Shown: positions 1 to 7,770, counted from the stretch's first letter. The stretch: DNA of 12,430 bases from JANXXV01 sp038200305 (GCA_038200305.1 JBBPYD010000092.1:1-12430); one strand, 5' to 3'. Numbers and translations are program-made. Notes: a model not told the origin generated them from the sequence alone.

Positions 1-1
1 C

Positions 2-430
2 AAAGGCTTGAAGATGAGCAAGCAGGAAATCCGCGACGAGCACAAGGAATCGGAAGGCAATCCGCAAATGAAGATGCGGATCCGGAAGATTCAGCGCGAC
101 ATGCTGCGCCGCAACATGATGAAGGAGGTCCCAAACGCGACCGCCGTCATCGTCAATCCCACCCACTATGCCGTGGCGATCAAGTACCAGATTGATTCCA
201 TGGCTGCCCCCACCGTAGTCGCGAAAGGGAAGAACTATCTGGCGCTCCGCATCCGCCAGAAGGCGATAGATCACCAGGTGCCCATCGTCGAAAATGTTGC
301 GTTGGCGCAGGCCCTCTACAAATCTGTCGATGTCGGCCAAGAGATTCCGGCGCATCTGTACCGCGCCATCGCGGAGATTCTCGCCTACATTTTCAAACTC
401 ATGAACGGCAAGTTGCCGGGGCAAGGATAG
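2..430 (+). CDS. flhB: Flagellar export gate protein FlhB, C-terminal part (5' end outside window)
   Basis: This is the cytoplasmic C-terminal portion of FlhB, the type III flagellar export component that switches substrate specificity from rod/hook proteins to filament proteins. The open frame runs in from the left edge, so the four-helix membrane domain is missing and the apparent TTG start at 8 is not a real start. The family hallmarks are clear: the KMSKQEIRDEHKESEGNPQ linker after the last membrane helix, and the autocleavage site NPTH at nucleotides 155-166, where FlhB self-cleaves between Asn and Pro. The downstream part (VAKGKNYLALRIRQKA, then VPIVENVALAQALY) matches the conserved FlhB-C fold. 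The stop codon (428-430) overlaps the ribosome binding site of flhA, consistent with co-translation. A non-flagellar homologue (SctU/YscU type) is unlikely because flagellar genes follow. Confidence 0.97.
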   Translation, partial: KGLKMSKQEIRDEHKESEGNPQMKMRIRKIQRDMLRRNMMKEVPNATAVIVNPTHYAVAIKYQIDSMAAPTVVAKGKNYLALRIRQKAIDHQVPIVENVALAQALYKSVDVGQEIPAHLYRAIAEILAYIFKLMNGKLPGQG

Positions 431-433
431 CGA

Positions 434-2572
434 ATGGCATCACCGGAAACACAACTCGTCCCCGTCGCTCCGCAAACCAGATCCGGATCTGGCGCATCCG
501 TGAAAACAAAAGGTGGGCCAACTCCGCAAAGCTTCGCCGCGCTGTTTAGACAAATTCCGTGGACAGAACTCAGCGTTCCCATAGGAGTTCTCGCCATCAT
601 TATGGCGATGATCACTCCGCTGCCGGCCTTTCTGCTCGACGTCCTCATCAGTACGAACATTACTCTATCGGTCATCGTTCTGCTGGTCTCCATGTACATC
701 CTGAAACCAGTGGACTTCAGCGTTTTTCCAACCACTCTGCTCTTACTGACATTATTCCGGCTGGCACTGAATATATCCTCCGCGCGGCTGATTCTGCTCA
801 ATGGAAACTCGGGGACGTCCGCGGCGGGCGAGGTCATCGAAGCGTTCGGTAACTTCGTGGTCGGCGGCAATTACGTCATCGGGGTCGTCATCTTTTTAGT
901 CCTGATCGCGATCCAGTATGTGGTTATCAACCATGGCGCGGTCCGTATTTCGGAGGTGACCGCACGGTTCACCCTTGACGCCATGCCTGGTAAGCAGATG
1001 TCCATCGACTCGGATCTGAATGCCGGACTGATCGACGAAACGCAGGCGCGTACCCGGCGGAAAATGTTGGCAGCGGAGGCCGAATTCTACGGAGCCATGG
1101 ATGGCGCATCCCGGTTCACGCAGCGCGACGCCGTGGCCAGCATCCTGATCACCGCCATCAACATCATCGCGGGTTTCCTTATTGGCGTCCTGCAGCACGG
1201 GATGGATCTGAAGCGAGCGCTGGAGACCTATACGGTCCTAACCATTGGAGACGGCCTGGTCACCGTCATTCCGGCCCTGATGATTTCCATCTCGGGCGCG
1301 TTGATCGTCACCCGGGCCGGGGCGGAAACAAGAATCAGCAGTGAGTTTACGTCGCAGGTGTTCAGCAAGCCGCAACCACTTCTGCTCGCGTCAGGCGTGC
1401 TGGTGGCGCTCGCGGCATTTCCTGGGTTCCCCATGATTCCGTTTCTTGCGCTGGGCGGCGGAGTTGGATATGCCGGATGGCGTCTTCGCCAGAAGGGGGT
1501 AGCCGAGGAAAATCCGCCCGCGCCTGCCACACCCGAAGCGGCAAAAGAAAGCATTGAGAGTCTGCTGCGAGTGGAGCCGCTTGCGGTCGAAGTGGGTCTA
1601 GGGTTGGTGAAGCTCGTCGAAGGAGGCGCGAACTCTCCGCTACTAAAACGTATTGCCGGAATTCGGCGCCAATTAGCGACCGATCTCGGATATATCCTGC
1701 CGCCAGTTAGGGTAACCGACAACCTTGCCCTAAGGTCTCGGGAGTACGTGATCTCCTTAAAAGGCGTTGAGATTTCCCGCTATGAAATGCCACAAGGTTG
1801 TGAGCTGGCGATTCAGGCTGGGAAAACACCGATGAACATTCAGGGCACGCCCACTCGCGAACCGGCATTCGGCATTCCAGCGGTCTGGGTTTCGGCAGAC
1901 GGTCTGGAGAAGGCTCGTTCGGCGGGCTACACCGTCGTGGATGCGATTAGCGTGCTTGGCACACATCTCGGCGAAATTATCCGCTCTCATGCGCACGAGC
2001 TTTTCTCGCGCCAGGACGCAAAAAAAGTTCTGGATCGAGTCGCGGAAGAGAACGCAAAGGTGGTGGAAGATTTGGTTCCCAAATTGCTCTCTTTAGCTGT
2101 AGTGCAGAAAGTCTTACAGAATCTATTACGCGAGCGCGTTTCAATTCGGGATGCGAGTTCCATTATGGAAGCGCTGGGCGAAGCGGCAGCAGTCACAAAG
2201 AACACAGTCTTACTGACGGAGTATATCCGCCAAACCATCCGGCGCATGGTGGTGAAACCTTATCTGAATCCGAACGGCGATCTACCCGCTTACTTCCTGG
2301 ACGCTTCACTTGAGCACGCGATCGAATCCGCGGTGGAGCACGCCGAGAACATGAGTCACTTGAATCTCTCGCCACAGAAGATTCGCGAGATTCTCGATTT
2401 AATCACGCGTACGGTGGGCGTTCCGGATACGCCGGTGGTTGCATTGACTAGTTCCGGATCGCGTTATTTCCTCCGGCAAATGGCGGAGAATTCGGTTCGC
2501 AATCTATTCATCCTTGCGCATAGTGAAGTGCCGGCCGGCGTCAAAGTCATCTCTTTAGGAACCATTCATTAG
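434..2572 (+). CDS. flhA: Flagellar export gate protein FlhA
   Basis: FlhA is the major export-gate subunit of the flagellar type III secretion system; it forms a ring in the inner membrane that energises and receives export substrates. The 712-residue product is of usual family length. Residues 1-40 are a polar tail. Hydrophobic membrane segments occupy about 46-350, the first near 46-63. The FHIPEP-family cytoplasmic loop is at about 171-210 (starting RISEVTARFTLDAMPGKQMS and containing DSDLNAGLIDE). The soluble C-terminal docking domain for chaperone-substrate complexes runs from about 360 to the end. The ATG at 434 is supported by an AAGGA motif at 423-427, six bases upstream and overlapping the end of flhB. 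The gene is followed by flhF after seven bases. No truncation or missing conserved block was seen. Confidence 0.98.
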   Translation: MASPETQLVPVAPQTRSGSGASVKTKGGPTPQSFAALFRQIPWTELSVPIGVLAIIMAMITPLPAFLLDVLISTNITLSVIVLLVSMYILKPVDFSVFPTTLLLLTLFRLALNISSARLILLNGNSGTSAAGEVIEAFGNFVVGGNYVIGVVIFLVLIAIQYVVINHGAVRISEVTARFTLDAMPGKQMSIDSDLNAGLIDETQARTRRKMLAAEAEFYGAMDGASRFTQRDAVASILITAINIIAGFLIGVLQHGMDLKRALETYTVLTIGDGLVTVIPALMISISGALIVTRAGAETRISSEFTSQVFSKPQPLLLASGVLVALAAFPGFPMIPFLALGGGVGYAGWRLRQKGVAEENPPAPATPEAAKESIESLLRVEPLAVEVGLGLVKLVEGGANSPLLKRIAGIRRQLATDLGYILPPVRVTDNLALRSREYVISLKGVEISRYEMPQGCELAIQAGKTPMNIQGTPTREPAFGIPAVWVSADGLEKARSAGYTVVDAISVLGTHLGEIIRSHAHELFSRQDAKKVLDRVAEENAKVVEDLVPKLLSLAVVQKVLQNLLRERVSIRDASSIMEALGEAAAVTKNTVLLTEYIRQTIRRMVVKPYLNPNGDLPAYFLDASLEHAIESAVEHAENMSHLNLSPQKIREILDLITRTVGVPDTPVVALTSSGSRYFLRQMAENSVRNLFILAHSEVPAGVKVISLGTIH

Positions 2573-2579
2573 GACCGTT

Positions 2580-3722
2580 ATGAAGATCAAATCGTATTTC
2601 GCAGGATCGGTCGAAGCGGCCATCACCCAGGCAAAGCAGGAGCTTGGCGTTGAGGCGATGTTGATGAACTCGCGCAAGTCTCTGCCGGAAGCCCGTCATT
2701 TGGGTGAATACGAAGTGGTGTTTGCATGCGTGACGAATCCCGAAACGGCACGGACCGCCTCTCCACCCGATCCCAAAACGGAGGCAGCGCGGGAAATCCC
2801 AACTCCACCATCGGATTCTTTGGCTAAAGAAATTTCCGATCTTCGCGTGCAGATGGAGCGCATGGCGGCTGTGTTCAATCGCGCCAGCTCGATGGCCTCC
2901 TCGAATCTCATCTCCAGTCCCGTATTGGCCAGGCTCTTTTCATCCCTTGTTGCGAACGACATCTATCCCGAGATCGCTCAAAACATAATCAGCGGTCTTC
3001 GTTCGCGTGGTGAAGTTGGAAGAACAGATGGCGCCCGCCGCGGACTCTGCGAGGAGATCGGTTCGCGTTGCCGTGTGGATGCCACTCTCGGCCGTCCAGA
3101 AGCGAACCGGCGCATCGTAGCGCTGATCGGCCCTCCCGGAGCGGGAAAGACGACCTCGCTCGTTAAACTGGCCGTCGCCTATGGTCTCGCGGCACGCTGT
3201 TCCACCCAACTACTCACTTTCGATCTGGAACGCATCGCCGCGGCGGATCAACTACATACCTTCGCTGCGATTCTAGGCGTTGGTTTTCAAACGCTTGAAG
3301 CTACCCCAAATGCCTTGTCAATGGCCCTCGAAGAGCATCGCGCCAAAGACCTGATCCTGATCGATACTCCAGGTTATGGAGCCAAGGATCTGGACGGCGC
3401 CATGAACCTGGCAGACCAGTTTTCGCGTCACCAAGATATCGATATTCACCTGGTGCTCTCGGCATCTATGAAACCAGCCGATCTCTCGGCCGTGGTCGAC
3501 CGATTCTCGGTTTTCCAGCCGCACAAGTTACTGTTCACACGTCTTGATGAGACACAAACGTTTGGATCGATTCTCAATGAAACATCGCGAACCGGTAAGC
3601 CGGTTTCGTTCTTCTGCGGTGGACAGCAGATTCCGGACGATCTCGAGGCTGCCACCATGCAACGCGCCGCTGATCTTCTTATCGGCGAAATCGTCGGAAA
3701 ATCCACAGCAGTAGCGGCCTAA
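2580..3722 (+). CDS. flhF: SRP-family GTPase FlhF, flagellar placement/biogenesis
   Basis: FlhF is a membrane-associated GTPase of the SRP54/FtsY family that controls the site and assembly of flagella. The 380-residue product starts with the typical B-domain (MKIKSYFAGSVEAAITQAKQ ... GVEAMLMNSR). A variable linker follows at about 50-115, then an NG-type domain. Visible GTPase motifs are G1 at 184-191 (GPPGAGKT), a G2/insertion-box-like stretch around 214-224 (FDLERIAAADQ), G3 at 262-265 (DTPG), G4 at 320-323 (TRLD, where TKLD is usual) and a G5-like stretch near 347-355 (CGGQQIPDD). The start is supported by AGGA at 2571-2574, five bases upstream. The gene lies between flhA and fliA. The partner ATPase gene flhG, often directly downstream of flhF, is absent here. 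Confidence 0.95.
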   Translation: MKIKSYFAGSVEAAITQAKQELGVEAMLMNSRKSLPEARHLGEYEVVFACVTNPETARTASPPDPKTEAAREIPTPPSDSLAKEISDLRVQMERMAAVFNRASSMASSNLISSPVLARLFSSLVANDIYPEIAQNIISGLRSRGEVGRTDGARRGLCEEIGSRCRVDATLGRPEANRRIVALIGPPGAGKTTSLVKLAVAYGLAARCSTQLLTFDLERIAAADQLHTFAAILGVGFQTLEATPNALSMALEEHRAKDLILIDTPGYGAKDLDGAMNLADQFSRHQDIDIHLVLSASMKPADLSAVVDRFSVFQPHKLLFTRLDETQTFGSILNETSRTGKPVSFFCGGQQIPDDLEAATMQRAADLLIGEIVGKSTAVAA

Positions 3723-3726
3723 AAAG

Positions 3727-4485
3727 ATGAGTCCTGCCATGAACCCGTATCAGGTTGTAGAAACAAGCACCGAAGAAAGAGAGCGGCTCATCATGGAGCA
3801 TCTGCCGCAGGTGAGGTTGATTGCCCGGCGCATCCATGAGCGCCTGCCGGAGAGCATTAGTCTGGACGATCTGGTTTCGACGGGGATCGTCGGCTTGATC
3901 TCAGCTATCGACCGATTCGACAGCAGCCACAACGTCAAACTCAAAACCTACGCCGAGTACAAGATTCGTGGGGCCATCCTAGACAGCTTGCGAGGATTGG
4001 ACTGGGCGCCGCGGCAACAGCGGAAACGCACTAAGCAGATTGAGGCTTCTATTGCAGCTATCGAGCAGCGCGTTCAGCGCACACCGACGGAGGAAGAAAT
4101 CGCCGCCGAGCTCAAGCTCACCATGGATGAGTATCACGAGTGGTTAGTGGACATTCGTGGTGTAAACCTGGGAAGCCTGGAGTGTGCCTCGCCCGATGAA
4201 GAGAGCCGCGATCTGCTCAAGTACATCTCAGACGACGAAGAGAACTGGCCTTCGAAGTTGCTGGAACGGTCTGAGCTTGAGAAGCTGCTCGCGCAAGCTC
4301 TGGACAAAATGCCGTATATCGAGCGGACCGTGCTCAGTCTCTACTATCACGAAGAACTGACGTTGCGTGAGATTGCCAAAGTAGTCAAGCTGCACGAATC
4401 CCGTGTTTCCCAACTCAAATCGCAGGCCATTTTGCGATTGCGAGCGTACATTGAGAAGCGTTGGCCCACAAGAAGAGGCATCTAA
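3727..4485 (+). CDS. fliA: RNA polymerase sigma-28 factor FliA
   Basis: This is the flagellar sigma factor of the FliA/WhiG/SigD group, which directs RNA polymerase to late flagellar and chemotaxis promoters and is normally held by the anti-sigma factor FlgM (not seen in this window). The 252-residue protein has sigma region 2 at about 20-92, including LDDLVSTGIVGLISAIDRFD and the -10 recognition stretch KLKTYAEYKIRGAILDSLRG. Region 3 is at about 98-145 (PTEEEIAAEL). Region 4 with its helix-turn-helix is at about 185-240 (LTLREIAKVVKLHESRVSQL). Two starts are possible: ATG 3727, four bases after flhF, and ATG 3739 (MNPYQV...). Neither has a strong ribosome binding site, so the first four residues are uncertain. 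The stop TAA is directly followed by the ATG of the next gene. Confidence 0.95.
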   Translation: MSPAMNPYQVVETSTEERERLIMEHLPQVRLIARRIHERLPESISLDDLVSTGIVGLISAIDRFDSSHNVKLKTYAEYKIRGAILDSLRGLDWAPRQQRKRTKQIEASIAAIEQRVQRTPTEEEIAAELKLTMDEYHEWLVDIRGVNLGSLECASPDEESRDLLKYISDDEENWPSKLLERSELEKLLAQALDKMPYIERTVLSLYYHEELTLREIAKVVKLHESRVSQLKSQAILRLRAYIEKRWPTRRGI

Positions 4486-5355
4486 ATGGCCAGCGGGAAA
4501 ACAGCGGCGAGTTGGCTTGCCGGGGAGATGGGTAACCGGTGGGCTCAGGTGCTGGAAGGAATGACCGGCGAAAAGCCCGCTGTTGAATCGTCGATCGAAA
4601 GCTCGCCATCTTCCGCGCCCGCGGCCCAGAATATCGAATGGTGGCAGCAGCCGCTGTCATTTCCCGATGGCGCCATTGTCTACGTAGGTGTAACCGGTCC
4701 CGATGCGAGCTTGCTTGGCGGGAATGTTCTGCAGGCAGCCGGCATTAATGCAACTCCGGACGACGCGCGGGGCACCTACTTCGAAACACTGAGCCAGGCG
4801 CTGTCGGGTTTGGGCCAATCGCTCACGGTAAGGCTCCGAAAAGAGGTCACCTGTACTGGAGGCGGCGCCTGCGCATCCCCCGATGCGGAAGCGTCCGGTT
4901 ACATCACAATCCGAATCACGTTACCGGGCCAGCCTGCGGTTGAACTGCTTTCAGCGTTCCATCCGAAACTAATTGGCGCGCTGCAAACGGAGGAGAAGCC
5001 AGCCGCACAGGCAGCTTCCGCCAGTGTTGGCGCCGGGGTTGGCGCCATGCAGTCCGTGGTCAAGACGGCTGCCGTAGCCCCCCAGGAAGGACCCGCACGA
5101 ACTTTAGAGCTGCTCTATGATGTCGAGCTTCCTGTCAGCGTTTCGTTCGGGCGCGCACAATTGCCTCTGAAGGACGTGATTAAACTCACGTCTGGCTCCA
5201 TCGTGGAACTGAACCGGTCGGTCACCGAGCCAGTTGAGGTCATCGTGAACAATTGCGTAATCGCCCGCGGTGAGGTGGTGGTAATCGAGGGGAACTATGG
5301 CGTGCGCATCGATGAGATTATCAGCCGCCAGGATCGCCTCCGGACTCTCAAATAG
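4486..5355 (+). CDS. fliN: FliN/FliY-like flagellar motor switch protein with long N-terminal domain
   Basis: The C-terminal 80 residues (about 205-285) are a SpoA/FliN domain: YDVELPVSVSFGRAQLPLKD, then SGSIVELNRSVTEPVEVIVN and GNYGVRIDEI. This domain builds the lower C-ring that sets rotation direction and gathers export substrates. The protein has 289 residues, far longer than a typical FliN of roughly 100-140. Residues 1-165 appear to be a separate alpha/beta domain (WWQQPLSFPDGAIVYVGVTG; ARGTYFETLSQALSGLGQSL) that recalls the CheC/FliY/FliM middle fold. A low-complexity Ala-rich linker joins the two at about 167-203. The CheC-type catalytic pattern (Glu-x-x-Asn) is not evident: the ETLSQ stretch at 100-104 has Ser where Asn would be. 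Phosphatase activity is therefore doubtful. The start abuts the fliA stop, with AAGAGG at 4473-4478 giving a seven-base spacing. The FliN-family call is firm; the N-terminal assignment is inference. Confidence 0.87.
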   Translation: MASGKTAASWLAGEMGNRWAQVLEGMTGEKPAVESSIESSPSSAPAAQNIEWWQQPLSFPDGAIVYVGVTGPDASLLGGNVLQAAGINATPDDARGTYFETLSQALSGLGQSLTVRLRKEVTCTGGGACASPDAEASGYITIRITLPGQPAVELLSAFHPKLIGALQTEEKPAAQAASASVGAGVGAMQSVVKTAAVAPQEGPARTLELLYDVELPVSVSFGRAQLPLKDVIKLTSGSIVELNRSVTEPVEVIVNNCVIARGEVVVIEGNYGVRIDEIISRQDRLRTLK

Positions 5356-5363
5356 GACTATTT

Positions 5364-5744
5364 ATGATTCAACTTCTTCCCATCTACGCGTTGGTGGTTA
5401 TCAGCCTTGGCCTTTGTCTCTATCTCTTCGTCAGCGCAAAGCGCGAGATCCGCCGCGTCCAGCTTCGCCTGAAACAGCAGAACATGCTCCTGCAAGAAGC
5501 CTACGACCGCATGGAATTTGCCGTGGAGCAACTCAAGGCCCAGTTTCTGGTAATAGAAGCAAACGCCGGCGAACTGGTGCCGCCAACGCCCGCGAAGTCT
5601 GGAATGAATCTCAACAAACGAACACAGGCAGCCAGAATGTTTCGCAGGGGAGAGATGCCCGAACAAATTGCCACTGCTCTGGGCCTTCCGCAAAACGAAG
5701 TGAATCTGTTACTGAAGGTGCATCAGGCTTCCGCCGCAAGTTAG
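5364..5744 (+). CDS. Small single-pass membrane protein, SwrB/DUF6115- or DUF2802-like flagellar accessory protein
   Basis: The 126-residue product has one N-terminal transmembrane helix (about 4-23, IYALVVISLGLCLYLFVSA). A charged helical, probably coiled-coil region follows (about 25-65). The C-terminal segment at about 83-118 is helix-turn-helix-like (TQAARMFRRGEMPEQIATAL, then GLPQNEVNLLL). This layout matches Bacillus SwrB (YlxL), encoded just after sigD and reported to promote flagellar export-apparatus activation, and the DUF2802-type proteins found near motility genes in proteobacteria. It is the last gene of the flagellar operon, eight bases after the fliN-like gene, with AGGA near 5354 as ribosome binding site. 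The layout and context are seen directly; homology to SwrB is inferred from architecture, not alignment. The C-terminal motif is unlikely to bind DNA in a membrane-tethered protein of this size and may be an interaction module. Confidence 0.75.
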   Translation: MIQLLPIYALVVISLGLCLYLFVSAKREIRRVQLRLKQQNMLLQEAYDRMEFAVEQLKAQFLVIEANAGELVPPTPAKSGMNLNKRTQAARMFRRGEMPEQIATALGLPQNEVNLLLKVHQASAAS

Positions 5745-5774
5745 CCGTCTCCGGCTACTGTGCCGGGAGGCTAA
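5741..5774. terminator. Imperfect inverted repeat between convergent operons, possible bidirectional terminator
   Basis: The arms TTAGCCGTCTCCGGC (5741-5755) and GCCGGGAGGCTAA (5762-5774) pair around a six-base loop (TACTGT), with a three-base bulge on one side and a one-base bulge on the other. The TAG stop of the flagellar operon lies inside the left arm, and the TAA stop of the - strand PDZ gene starts three bases beyond the right arm. There is no clean T-run on either side (only TTATTCCTC on the + side), so intrinsic termination would be weak. It could instead protect mRNA 3' ends. Confidence 0.5.
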
Positions 5775-5776
5775 CG

Positions 5777-6577
5777 TTATTCCTCATCTGTCCTGGCATC
5801 CAAGTTGACATTGATCGTCATCTCGCGGTGGTCGCGCGTCAGCACGATTGCCACGGATTTCTTCGAGCCGGACGAACGAATGGCGCCGGAGATGTCCCGA
5901 GCATTTAACACGGTGGTCGAATCCACCTTTGTAATCACGTCGCCGGCTTTCAAGCCCGCCTTCTCAGCGTTCGATCCTCTCAGCACGGACCTGACCAGTA
6001 CGCCTTCTTTCACTCCGAAGTACTGAGCCAATTGCGAACTGACCGATTCGCCTTCGATTCCCAACGCGGCGCTCCGCCAGCCCATCAACCCAGTTGGGAT
6101 ATCCGGCAGATGCATTTCCGGCATTTCAAAAGACGAGCCATCGCCGGAACGGAACAGCCATGCTTTCTGCGGTCCAGTTTTGCGCGTGGCGGTCTTGGCC
6201 ACCACTGTTTGCAGCGATCCGTTACGGCTGATCGAAATCTTCACTTCGCGTCCCACCGGGGTTTCCCGCACCAGCCGTACAAATTGTTCAGTGCCTTCCA
6301 CGGCTTGGCCGCCGTATTCCAACACCACATCGCCGGTCTTCAATCCGGCCCGGGATGCAGGGCTGTCTTCCTCCACGCGAGTGATCTCGACACCGCGCTC
6401 TTCTTTGAGATTCAATGCCTTCGCTCGTGCCGCGTCGATCTCGCTGACCCCAATACCCAGAAAGCTGCCGGAACCGATAGCTGCAACCACGATCTTCTCC
6501 GGTTGCGGCGCCGGATCGAAACCAAATGCAGTGCCGCCAATCACGAAAGCGGCAGTCATCATCCAAAACTTTCTCAT
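5777..6577 (-). CDS. Exported protein with two PDZ domains and no protease domain
   Basis: The 266-residue protein begins with a signal-peptide-like segment (MRKFWMMTAAFVIGGTAFGF), so it is probably periplasmic or envelope-located. PDZ domain 1 covers about 39-128 (FLGIGVSEIDAARAKALNL; DSPASRAGLKTGDVVLEYGG). PDZ domain 2 covers about 169-258 (SSQLAQYFGVKEGVLVRSVL; SNAEKAGLKAGDVITKVDS). Both have the Ala-Gly-Leu-Lys-x-Gly-Asp-Val turn common to HtrA/DegP-type PDZ domains, but no serine-protease catalytic domain is encoded. PDZ domains bind C-terminal tails or beta-strands, so a peptide- or client-binding role is likely. The gene is last in the ECF sigma cassette, 23 bases after the DUF4097 gene, with GAGG (+ strand CCTC, 6586-6589) eight bases before the ATG. 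Its specific function is unknown; a contribution to stress sensing with the encoded anti-sigma factor is inference from position. Confidence 0.88.
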   Translation of the reverse strand: MRKFWMMTAAFVIGGTAFGFDPAPQPEKIVVAAIGSGSFLGIGVSEIDAARAKALNLKEERGVEITRVEEDSPASRAGLKTGDVVLEYGGQAVEGTEQFVRLVRETPVGREVKISISRNGSLQTVVAKTATRKTGPQKAWLFRSGDGSSFEMPEMHLPDIPTGLMGWRSAALGIEGESVSSQLAQYFGVKEGVLVRSVLRGSNAEKAGLKAGDVITKVDSTTVLNARDISGAIRSSGSKKSVAIVLTRDHREMTINVNLDARTDEE

Positions 6578-6600
6578 ACCGAAAACCTCAGATCGCTTCT

Positions 6601-7770
6601 CTATCGTTGCCGCCGGAGATAGATAGTCCCAGATGCCGCGGAAATCCGCAGCACCGGGCCTCCACCATTCAACATGCCCTCCGCCATCGCCGCAGCCGGA
6701 CTTGGCGAATTTGTCAGCCGAACGGGAATTTCCGGAAATTCGGAAACGATCTTGCCCACCCGTGCGCTCTCACTTTGCGCCCTCACCGTCAATGCAAGGT
6801 TAGACGGAATGAAGACGGTAATGTCACCGGCGCCAGTGCTGAGAATCGAGTTCCGCAATAGCACGCCTGACATTAGTTCCGCCAGAATGCTGCCCACATC
6901 GGTAACGGCACGTAGCGATCCCGAGGCTCCGCGCAGACGAATGGCCCCCCCGGAGGATTCACATCGGACCCCACTTGCAGCGCCCACCTGAATGGAACCG
7001 CCCGCATTATCTGCCGTCACAATGCCGCCGGCGTGAGCTACTTCGATGCGCCCAGCCGCAGTGTGGGCCGAAACCGTGGACGCAGCCCGCTCCACGCGAA
7101 TGCTGCCGCCAGCAGTCGAAGCATGCACTGGTCCGCCGGATTCGCGAATGACGATATCGCCTCCAGCCGTTTCAAACCACGACTCACTTCCGCACCGGTC
7201 CGCGTAAATGGACCCGCCACTGGAAAGACACTGCACTCCGCCACCGATTTTGCCGAGCCGGATCTCGCCTCCGCCTGTCCGCGCCACCACATTGCCGCCA
7301 ATCCGGTCCATCTGGATCAGTCCGCCGCCTGACTGCGCCTGCACCGCTCCATCAATGTCGTACATCTCAACATTGCCAGCCTGTGTCAGCACATCCACCT
7401 GGGTCATCTTACCTGGCGCGTGGATTTCGAGATCGGTCAGAACTTCTGTTTTCGAGGGATACGCCAAATCGAAATTGAGACCATCGGATTGAATGCCGCT
7501 CTTCAGCAATATGGCCTTGAACTGCCGTACCGCTTCGCTTTCTGTCCGCGCCTGCACGCGCGTCCGAAGAACATAGCTAATCTGGCCGCCTGCGCTCCCG
7601 CGGATCACCACACTTCCTGAGGTCTTGACCACAACCTTGCCGTTGACCGGCGCAGCCATCGATCCGCTGGAGGTTTGCACCCAATACGTCCCCTGGCGTG
7701 TCACTCCCGAAGGTTGCGCTAGGCCAAGCGCAGTGACGAAACCAAGCGTAATCACAGTCTGCGGCTTCAT
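6601..7770 (-). CDS. Exported DUF4097-type beta-strand repeat protein
   Basis: The 389-residue product has an N-terminal hydrophobic segment consistent with a signal peptide (MKPQTVITLGFVTALGLAQP). Residues about 146-290 carry roughly eight imperfect repeats of about 18 residues, each with an S/T-x-G-G-x-I turn followed by alternating hydrophobic strand residues (for example TAGGDIVIRE, TAGGSIRVE, NAGGSIQVG). This is the pattern of DUF4097 (putative adhesin) proteins, expected to form a right-handed beta-solenoid. No catalytic motif is seen. I chose ATG 7770 rather than the in-frame ATG at 7818. It places the signal peptide at the N-terminus and makes a TGATG stop/start overlap with the anti-sigma gene, indicating translational coupling. 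Such proteins are often encoded next to ECF sigma and anti-sigma genes. Its cellular location and binding partner are unknown. Confidence 0.87.
   Translation of the reverse strand: MKPQTVITLGFVTALGLAQPSGVTRQGTYWVQTSSGSMAAPVNGKVVVKTSGSVVIRGSAGGQISYVLRTRVQARTESEAVRQFKAILLKSGIQSDGLNFDLAYPSKTEVLTDLEIHAPGKMTQVDVLTQAGNVEMYDIDGAVQAQSGGGLIQMDRIGGNVVARTGGGEIRLGKIGGGVQCLSSGGSIYADRCGSESWFETAGGDIVIRESGGPVHASTAGGSIRVERAASTVSAHTAAGRIEVAHAGGIVTADNAGGSIQVGAASGVRCESSGGAIRLRGASGSLRAVTDVGSILAELMSGVLLRNSILSTGAGDITVFIPSNLALTVRAQSESARVGKIVSEFPEIPVRLTNSPSPAAAMAEGMLNGGGPVLRISAASGTIYLRRQR
6901..7335 (-). repeat. About eight tandem imperfect 18-codon repeats inside the DUF4097 gene
   Basis: At protein level the glycine-pair turns recur near residues 148, 166, 184, 203, 221, 239, 257 and 274 of the DUF4097 protein, a period of 17-19 residues (about 54 bp). 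The DNA copies are diverged, so this is a structural repeat and not a recent tandem duplication. Confidence 0.55.

Noticed and set aside
385..870. Antisense frame of 161 codons over flhB/flhA
   Set aside because: It lies opposite highly conserved coding sequence and has no recognisable domain.
5297..5908. A 203-codon + strand open frame across the fliN/SwrB-like region and the operon junction
   Set aside because: It overlaps two better-supported genes and then runs antisense to the PDZ gene; its Arg/Pro/Ser-rich product is typical of an out-of-frame shadow in GC-rich DNA.
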